Source of the DNA: an uncultured Bacteroidota bacterium
Lineage (GTDB): Bacteria > Bacteroidota > Bacteroidia > Chitinophagales > Chitinophagaceae
NCBI GenBank assembly: GCA_903906365.1
Contig: CAIVKC010000068.1
Location: 1 to 39,722, forward strand
Direction: 5' to 3'
Length of the DNA stretch: 39,722 nt
Positions 34,277 to 39,722 of this stretch are shown in pieces. Each line of letters opens with the position of its first letter. Position 1 is the stretch's first letter. The translations under genes and the position numbers were made by a program. Under the pieces are notes generated by a model that was given only the letters and a program-made list of their open reading frames with translations, did not search any database and was not told the origin of the DNA.

Positions 34277-35704
34277 ATGTATCAAACAAAACTTAAAATC
34301 GGGCTTTTTGGAATAGGCCTGGAAGCTTACTGGAAACAATTCGAGGGACTAAAAGAACGGTTACTGGTGCAACTGGCCACCATCCACCAAAAACTCCACG
34401 CCATCCATCCACACATTGTCAACGAAGGGCTGGTTGACACTGTAGATGGTGCATTTCAGGCAGGAATGAGGTTCAGATCCGAAAATGTAGATATAATCTT
34501 TTTGTATGTTTCAACCTATGCCTTGTCTTCAACAGTGATCCCCGTGGTACAGAGGGCCAGGGTTCCGGTGGTCATTCTGAATCTATCGCCTGCTGATGCC
34601 ATCGATTATCGGGTATTCAACCAGCTTCCCAGCAGAACCAGGATGACGGGTGAATGGCTTGCTTATTGCAGCGCATGCCCGGTGCCGGAACTGGCCAATG
34701 TCTTCAGTCGTTTGGGTGTCCAATTTCATCAGGTCAGCGGTGTCATAGATGGGGATGAGGAATGCTGGACGGAAATCCGCGAATGGGTGGAAGCGGCTCG
34801 TGTGGTTCACACCATGTCCTTTAACCGAATGGGATGCATGGGGCATTATTACAGTGGCATGCTGGATATTTATACAGACCTGACCCTTCAGGCAAAGTTT
34901 CTTGGCGGCCACTTTGAGATGATCGAGACCGATGAACTCAGCGCCCTTCGAAAAGAAGTTGGCCTGCAAGATTGCGCAGAAAGAGCGAGGTACTTCGGCG
35001 AGATATTTGACATCAGTCCGGAATGCACCTCCGAGGAGCTCTCCGAAACCGCCAGAACTTCCCTGGCACTCGACCGGCTCGTGGAAAGATACCAGCTGGG
35101 TTCGATGGCATATTATTACAAGGGAACCGGCAATGCAGACAATGAAATCACCATGAGTACGGTGATCCTGGGCAATTCCCTGCTAACCGGCAGGGGCATC
35201 CCGGTGGCCGGTGAATATGAAATCAAAAATTGCCAGGCCATGAAAATTTTGGACTCTTTTGGTGCTGGAGGCTCTTTTACCGAGTTCTATGCCATGGATT
35301 ACCGGGAAGACCTGGTGTTGATGGGGCATGACGGGCCCGGGCATATGGCAATCGCAGAGGGTAGGATCAGGGTCAAACCCCTGGAGGAATACCATGGCAA
35401 GGTTGGACGCGGCCTCTCTGTTGAAATGAGTGTGAAGCATGGACCGGTTACACTCCTGTCCGTAGTGGAAAAAGCCGGCCGGCTGATGTTGCTGGTGGCT
35501 GAGGCCGCATCTCAACCAGGGGCCATACTGGAGATTGGCAATACCAACAGCCGCTACCGCTTTCCCATCGGGGCCAGGGCCTTTGTCAACCAGTGGAACA
35601 GCCATGGCCCTGCACACCATTGTGCCGTAGGGATTGGTCATATCGCAAACAAAATCGAAAAATTGGGGAAATTACTGGACTTGGAAGTGATCCGGGTTTG
35701 CTGA
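34277..35704 (+). CDS. L-arabinose/L-fucose isomerase-family protein
   Basis: This 475-aa cytoplasmic protein belongs to the AraA/FucI aldose-ketose isomerase fold. Metal and substrate-site motifs are visible: YYYKGTGNADNE (279-290), the PVAGEYEIKNCQAM block (E313, E315), LVLMGHDGPGHM (H351, H356) and SHGPAHHCAVGIGH (H443, H447, H448). It resembles a Bacteroidota group annotated as arabinose isomerase but distinct from classical AraA. It lies 56 bases behind the GH78 gene, so it is probably the third gene of the operon. In this setting the natural substrate may be L-rhamnose or another deoxy-sugar rather than arabinose, since no araB/araD or rhaA/B/D gene is near. That is inference. Confidence 0.8.
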   Translation: MYQTKLKIGLFGIGLEAYWKQFEGLKERLLVQLATIHQKLHAIHPHIVNEGLVDTVDGAFQAGMRFRSENVDIIFLYVSTYALSSTVIPVVQRARVPVVILNLSPADAIDYRVFNQLPSRTRMTGEWLAYCSACPVPELANVFSRLGVQFHQVSGVIDGDEECWTEIREWVEAARVVHTMSFNRMGCMGHYYSGMLDIYTDLTLQAKFLGGHFEMIETDELSALRKEVGLQDCAERARYFGEIFDISPECTSEELSETARTSLALDRLVERYQLGSMAYYYKGTGNADNEITMSTVILGNSLLTGRGIPVAGEYEIKNCQAMKILDSFGAGGSFTEFYAMDYREDLVLMGHDGPGHMAIAEGRIRVKPLEEYHGKVGRGLSVEMSVKHGPVTLLSVVEKAGRLMLLVAEAASQPGAILEIGNTNSRYRFPIGARAFVNQWNSHGPAHHCAVGIGHIANKIEKLGKLLDLEVIRVC

Positions 35705-36307
35705 TTTTCCAAATGTTTTTTTCCTGGATCGGGATGGCAAGTCGACCCGACTCTTTTTCCAGGAGCCCCTATAATCCGGTTATCGCTTATTTGGAATTCC
35801 CCCTTTTTGGGTAAAGATTGGTTCATTTGAAAGGCTCAGTTTTCTAAATTTATAGGAAGGTTATACCCCCTGATCCTGCGTATTTTTAACTCCCAATCAC
35901 ATCTGATCTTTTAAAAAATAAATCATCTTATAGCGGGAGATGGGTGATAAAAAGTGCATTATTTAATTTCTTTACCTATTTTAAACAATCTTTATATATT
36001 TCTTCCAGTCAATTTATCAACATTTGTTTGAATAAAATGCTATAATAAACTATATATTAACTATTTATGTATTACACTTAAAATTCAATTGGTATAAAAT
36101 GTGTATATAATGCATTTGCATTTGTAATAATTTGAATTAATTTAGCATCTGATGAAATATAGTTATATACAGCCCATTTTTTTGTAAATACTATATAGTA
36201 AAGTTTTTATCTGCCTCTGTCACCAAAGCCTGTTCAATAAGCCTGGAACCATTGGTTAATTTTCATTAGGGAAATAGCCCGGGAGAAGTTTTGCAAAAAT
36301 CGAATTG
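35705..36307 (+). promoter_or_regulatory. AT-rich leader of the exopolysaccharide genes
   Basis: The roughly 600 bases before the export lipoprotein gene hold no gene and are much richer in A and T than the surrounding genes. A perfect 12-bp palindrome TACTATATAGTA (36189-36200) and a short direct repeat (GCATTTGCATTTG near 36113-36125) lie in the half nearer the gene. The size and composition fit a regulatory region for a capsule or exopolysaccharide operon. I cannot place a single promoter with confidence. Confidence 0.45.
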
Positions 36308-37099
36308 ATGACTAAATTTTATAGTGCTATTACCTCTGTAGTGTTTTTTTCCATGATATGCCTTTCCTGCCGGAGTACCAAAAAAGTAATTTATTTCCGC
36401 GGACAGGGTGACAGTACCATGATATCAGACAATTTTGTTCCGGAGAGCCTTATACAGAGCAATGACATTATCAGCATCCTGGTCAGTAGCCAGAATCAGG
36501 AAGCCTCTGCTATTTTTAACACTACCAATAACGCTAATATAGCTTCCATGACTTCCGGTGGCACTGTCAATCAGACCTCGGGGTACCTGGTAAGCCGCGA
36601 GGGCTATGTTGTACTTCCCATGCTGGGCAAAATCAAAGCGCAGGGATTAACCAAGAATCAGCTGGAGGAATCCATTACCAAGGCCCTGGTAACCAAAAAA
36701 ATTTTGATTGATCCCATTGTGAATATCCGGCTGATGACTTTTAAGGTAACCGTTCTGGGTGAGGTGGAAAAACCAGGTGTAATCAGTGTGCCGACCGAAA
36801 AAATTTCATTGCTGGAGGCCCTGGGTCTGGCGGGGGATTTGACCATCAATGCTCAGAGGGACAATATCCTGGTAATCAGGGAAGAGGCTGGTAAAAAGAT
36901 TACCAAACGCCTCAACCTCAATACCAGTGACCTGTTCAGTTCCCCTTATTACTACCTGAAATCCAATGATGTGGTCTATGCTGAGCCCAATAAAGTCAAA
37001 GTCAGAAACAACAGCAATGCGACCCTGTGGGTGCCTCTGATTTTGAGTTTTCTGTCCTTTGGGATTATTGTGAGTCAAAACGTAAAAATTAAATTTTAA
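36308..37099 (+). CDS. Polysaccharide export lipoprotein (Wza-like)
   Basis: This 263-aa lipoprotein has a lipobox near MICLSC, so Cys21 is the likely lipidated residue and the protein should face the outer membrane. The poly_export domain starts at about residue 45 (QSNDIISILVSS), with GYLVSREGYVVLPMLGKIKAQGLT, and an SLBB-type domain (FKVTVLGEVEKPGVISVPTEKISLLEALGLAGDL) follows. The C-terminal helix WVPLILSFLSFGIIV would be the membrane-crossing segment that forms the pore ring. Wza proteins make the outer-membrane channel for capsule or exopolysaccharide. The kinase gene begins 11 bases later, the usual pairing. The ATG at 36308 is chosen over TTG at 36305. Confidence 0.93.
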   Translation: MTKFYSAITSVVFFSMICLSCRSTKKVIYFRGQGDSTMISDNFVPESLIQSNDIISILVSSQNQEASAIFNTTNNANIASMTSGGTVNQTSGYLVSREGYVVLPMLGKIKAQGLTKNQLEESITKALVTKKILIDPIVNIRLMTFKVTVLGEVEKPGVISVPTEKISLLEALGLAGDLTINAQRDNILVIREEAGKKITKRLNLNTSDLFSSPYYYLKSNDVVYAEPNKVKVRNNSNATLWVPLILSFLSFGIIVSQNVKIKF

Positions 37100-37110
37100 A
37101 CCTGCCTTTC

Positions 37111-39459
37111 TTGACTGTAGAAAACGAAAAATATAATGAAGAGTCCAATTTGTTTGAGTTTTTCAAATTCAGGTATTACCCATATTGGCCGCTGTTCGTC
37201 CTGATTGCCCTTTTTTTTATAGGCGCTGCTATTGGATACATACGTTACGCCACCCCATTATATGAATCTACTTCCGACATCCTCATTAAAGATGAAAAGA
37301 AGGGGACAGACGATACCAAAATGCTGGAATCGCTCAATATTTTTACGACCAAAAAAATAGTGGAAGATGAAATACAGGTACTGCAGTCCCTGACCCTGGC
37401 CAAGGAGGTGGTAAAATCTCTTCACCTGTATGCCCCAGTTTTTGAAGAAGGTACCATACGAACGGTTTCGGCATACACGATTTCACCGGTAACCGTTGAG
37501 ATTGACAATTTCGACTCCCTTTTTAATGAACCGAGTAAAATATTTATTGACAAAGCTTACTTTTCCTACGACAGTGCAGCCAGGGAGGTAATCCTCAATA
37601 AAAAAGCCTATTCCCTCAATACATGGCTTGCAACCAAATATGGAAATATCAAGTTTATTCCTAATAAGCGGTTTACCAGGTTAAACCGGAAACCATTGTT
37701 TTTTTCCCTGGTTAATCCGAGGGTTACCTGCAACGAACTTGTCAAGAAGCTGGATATTACCGAAACCAGTAAACTTTCCTCCGTAGTCAAGCTTTCCATA
37801 AGAGATGAGGTTCCTCAGCGCGGGGAAGATATCCTGAGTGCCCTGACCCACGCCTATAATAATGCAGGAATCAATGATAAGAACCTGCTGGCAGCCAATA
37901 CGCTTTCCTTTGTAAAGGAAAGGTTGGAAATCGTCAAAAGGGAACTTGATTCCATCGAACTGGTGATCGAAAGATATAAAACAGAACACGGCATTGTTGA
38001 TCTGAGTCAGCAAAGTGAGACCGTTTTAAAAAACGTAGGCGACAATAACCAAAAACTAGCTGATGCCAGTATGCAACTGGCCGTCCTTAATGAGGTTGAA
38101 AAATATGTCAAAAAAGGCGAAATTAAAATCGGTATTGTTCCTTCCACCCTGGGAGTCAGCGACCCGGGGCTGACCCAGCTGCTTCAGAAATTGTATGATG
38201 CGGAGATTAATTACGAAAGGCTTAAGAAGACCATTGGGGAAAACAATCCGCTGGTAACTTCCCTTTCCAATGAAATAGAAAAAATAAAGCCTGCCATCCT
38301 GGAAAATATCCGAATTCAGCAGGTTGGTATCAAGGCAAGCCTTTCAAATTTGAATACGACCAATGATTTTTATGCTTCCCAGCTTCAGGCATTGCCCGAA
38401 AAGGAGCGTGGACTGCTGGTGATTACCAAACAGGAAGCCATCCTGAATAATGTATATTCTTTTCTGCTCCAAAAAAGGGAAGAGACTGCGCTTTCTTATG
38501 CCTCCACCGTGCCCGACAGCCGGACGGTTGATATCGCCCTGTCAACCATGGATCCAGTTAGTCCCAAAAAATCCATTGTTCTGGCCATTGCAGGCGCCGC
38601 CTCTCTGGTAATTTGGATTGCAATTATCACTTTAAGGGATTTTCTAAACAATAAGGTCCTATTTAGAAAAGATATTGAAAAACTGACCGCGGTCAGGGTC
38701 CTTGGGGAAATATCCCATTTTAAGGGGACGGGCAATATTTTTATTCTGCAGGAGGAGGGTAATAACCTGATAAGGGAAGAGTTCCGCCAGCTCAGGGCAG
38801 CCATGGGACTGCAGAGTAAGAATAACATCAAAAACAAACTGCTTTTCACTTCCGGCATTGCGGGAGAAGGAAAGAGTTTTACAAGTGCCAATATGGCCCT
38901 CAGTCTGGCTTTAGCGGGTAAAAAGGTCGTCTTACTGGATCTTGACCAGAGCAATCCGGAGATAACGGCCACCTTTGACATTGCCGAAGAAATCGGTGTT
39001 ACCGATTTTTTGAAAGGTGGCAGGGAACCCTATGAAATCATTAAATCAAGTTTTTGCGAAAACCTGTTCGTTTGCGGTTACGGCCGGCAGCCCTTAAGCC
39101 TGTCGGATTATTCAGTGCACCAGCACCTGAGTGACTTATTTGAATATCTGGAAGAGTCTTTTGACTATATCATAGTGGATTGTTCTCCTGTTGAGTCCTA
39201 CAGTGATGCGTATACTCTCTGTGAATTTTGCGATATGACCATTTATATGGTCAGGCATAACCACACACCAAAAGTAATGGTGGCTTTGCTGGAGGAGACC
39301 AACAAGGTGAAACCGCTAAAAAATCTCAAATTGATATTTAATGGCGTGAAATCAAGAGGGATGTTAAAGGAAAAGTACGGGATCGGCTACGGGTATGGGT
39401 ATGAGAAATTCCCCAAGCAAAAAAGAAAATCAAGTTCCAAGGCTGGAATACCAGCCTGA
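37111..39459 (+). CDS. Wzc-like polysaccharide copolymerase / tyrosine kinase (BY-kinase)
   Basis: This 782-aa inner-membrane protein controls chain length and export with the Wza-like protein. A Wzz domain with a first membrane helix (about 27-45) is followed by a long periplasmic coiled-coil region, a second helix (about 487-505) and the cytosolic BY-kinase. Walker A is GIAGEGKSFTSA (around 580), Walker A' VVLLDLDQSNP, and Walker B YIIVDCSP. The C-terminus carries a tyrosine cluster (YGIGYGYGYEK), the autophosphorylation site that switches the ring. The frame opens with a TTG at 37111; no in-frame ATG fits the Wzz domain start, so a TTG start is likely. All kinase motifs are intact. Confidence 0.93.
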   Translation: MTVENEKYNEESNLFEFFKFRYYPYWPLFVLIALFFIGAAIGYIRYATPLYESTSDILIKDEKKGTDDTKMLESLNIFTTKKIVEDEIQVLQSLTLAKEVVKSLHLYAPVFEEGTIRTVSAYTISPVTVEIDNFDSLFNEPSKIFIDKAYFSYDSAAREVILNKKAYSLNTWLATKYGNIKFIPNKRFTRLNRKPLFFSLVNPRVTCNELVKKLDITETSKLSSVVKLSIRDEVPQRGEDILSALTHAYNNAGINDKNLLAANTLSFVKERLEIVKRELDSIELVIERYKTEHGIVDLSQQSETVLKNVGDNNQKLADASMQLAVLNEVEKYVKKGEIKIGIVPSTLGVSDPGLTQLLQKLYDAEINYERLKKTIGENNPLVTSLSNEIEKIKPAILENIRIQQVGIKASLSNLNTTNDFYASQLQALPEKERGLLVITKQEAILNNVYSFLLQKREETALSYASTVPDSRTVDIALSTMDPVSPKKSIVLAIAGAASLVIWIAIITLRDFLNNKVLFRKDIEKLTAVRVLGEISHFKGTGNIFILQEEGNNLIREEFRQLRAAMGLQSKNNIKNKLLFTSGIAGEGKSFTSANMALSLALAGKKVVLLDLDQSNPEITATFDIAEEIGVTDFLKGGREPYEIIKSSFCENLFVCGYGRQPLSLSDYSVHQHLSDLFEYLEESFDYIIVDCSPVESYSDAYTLCEFCDMTIYMVRHNHTPKVMVALLEETNKVKPLKNLKLIFNGVKSRGMLKEKYGIGYGYGYEKFPKQKRKSSSKAGIPA

Positions 39460-39585
39460 ATAAATATATAATTGAGCCGGTAAGTTGGTAGGGATTCTGT
39501 TACTGACCTTGGCTTGGCCATATCCGAAAATCAATTATTCAGTCTTAAACCCTGGAAATATGGATAAGAAATGGTATGCGGTCAT

Positions 39586-39722
39586 TAGTGTCTCGTTAAA
39601 ACAATAAGCAGTTCTTTGAAAGTCTTGATGTGCTTGTATTTCAGGCGATTTTAGGTGCGTGACGATTTGAAATTGCCAAAATCATAACTTTCTGAAAATC
39701 AGCGAGTTTATGAATCAGGGTA
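39586..39722 (+). mobile_element. Probable left end of an IS4-type insertion sequence (cut by window edge)
   Basis: TTAGTGTCTCGTTAAAACA at about 39586-39604 resembles the left end of IS4-family elements common in Bacteroidota. The ATG at 39710 opens a frame reading MNQG at the very edge, which matches how transposases with the DUF4372 N-terminus of this group begin. Only four codons are visible, so this rests on recognition of two short cues. The opposite end is outside the window. Confidence 0.4.

Noticed and set aside
1-39722. CRISPR array, toxin-antitoxin pair, restriction or phage-defence system
   Set aside because: No regularly spaced repeats, no cas genes, no paired small toxin/antitoxin frames and no nuclease or methylase partners of such systems were seen.

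Overview
The window looks like a chromosomal segment from a member of the Bacteroidota, most likely a Chitinophagaceae-type soil or water bacterium. Three things suggest this: several promoters of the Bacteroidota form (TTG, about 16-19 nt, TAnnTTTG); mostly weak Shine-Dalgarno sites; and typical families such as a DUF2723 membrane protein, DUF2279, DUF62, a VWA/AAA+ pair, GH106 and GH78 rhamnosidases, and an exopolysaccharide export lipoprotein followed by a BY-kinase. The genus assignment is inference.

Layout. (1) Positions 1-4460 are a gene-poor, decaying accessory stretch. It holds an IS481-family transposase, one small secreted hypothetical protein, three short repeats that look like a transposon end, and an IS3-family element inactivated by three nonsense codons. 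It lies between an intact tRNA-Lys(UUU) at 4528-4600 (minus strand) and a diverged, ungapped copy of that tRNA's 3' end plus terminator at about 581-682, so it may be a remnant of a tRNA-targeted insertion. (2) Positions 4709-9838 carry plus-strand genes: a short-chain dehydrogenase, a DUF62 SAM hydrolase and a large DUF2723 membrane glycosyltransferase candidate, closed by a clear terminator. (3) Positions 10017-12813 carry a VWA protein followed by a MoxR/ChlI-like AAA+ ATPase. An 890-bp stretch without a convincing gene follows. (4) Positions 13701-21761 are a compact minus-strand run: thyA, folA, an O-methyltransferase-like protein, a three-subunit NAD(P) transhydrogenase (split PntA plus PntB), an RsmB/RsmF-like rRNA m5C methyltransferase and a LysM/double-psi-barrel exported protein. 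(5) Positions 21979-26936 carry a DUF2279 protein, an S10 serine carboxypeptidase-like protein, a very lysine-rich 85-aa protein with its own promoter and terminator, an MFS transporter and a small hypothetical protein. (6) Positions 27786-35704 form a rhamnoside-degradation cluster: a divergent AraC regulator, then GH106 and GH78 alpha-L-rhamnosidases and an L-arabinose/L-fucose isomerase-like enzyme, with no SusC/SusD pair. (7) Positions 36308-39459 begin an exopolysaccharide locus: an outer-membrane export lipoprotein and a Wzc-like tyrosine kinase. The window then runs into what appears to be the left end of an IS4-type element.

How the genes fit together. thyA and folA form the usual dTMP/folate couple. 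The transhydrogenase supplies NADPH, which DHFR and the SDR could use. The AraC-GH106-GH78-isomerase set looks like a self-contained unit that removes rhamnosyl residues and isomerises the released sugar. The last two genes form the export and length-control pair of a polysaccharide system. I see no CRISPR array, no obvious defence island and no phage genes. The most unusual material is the tRNA-flanked remnant, the SusCD-less rhamnosidase cluster with an unexpected isomerase, and the lysine-rich small protein.
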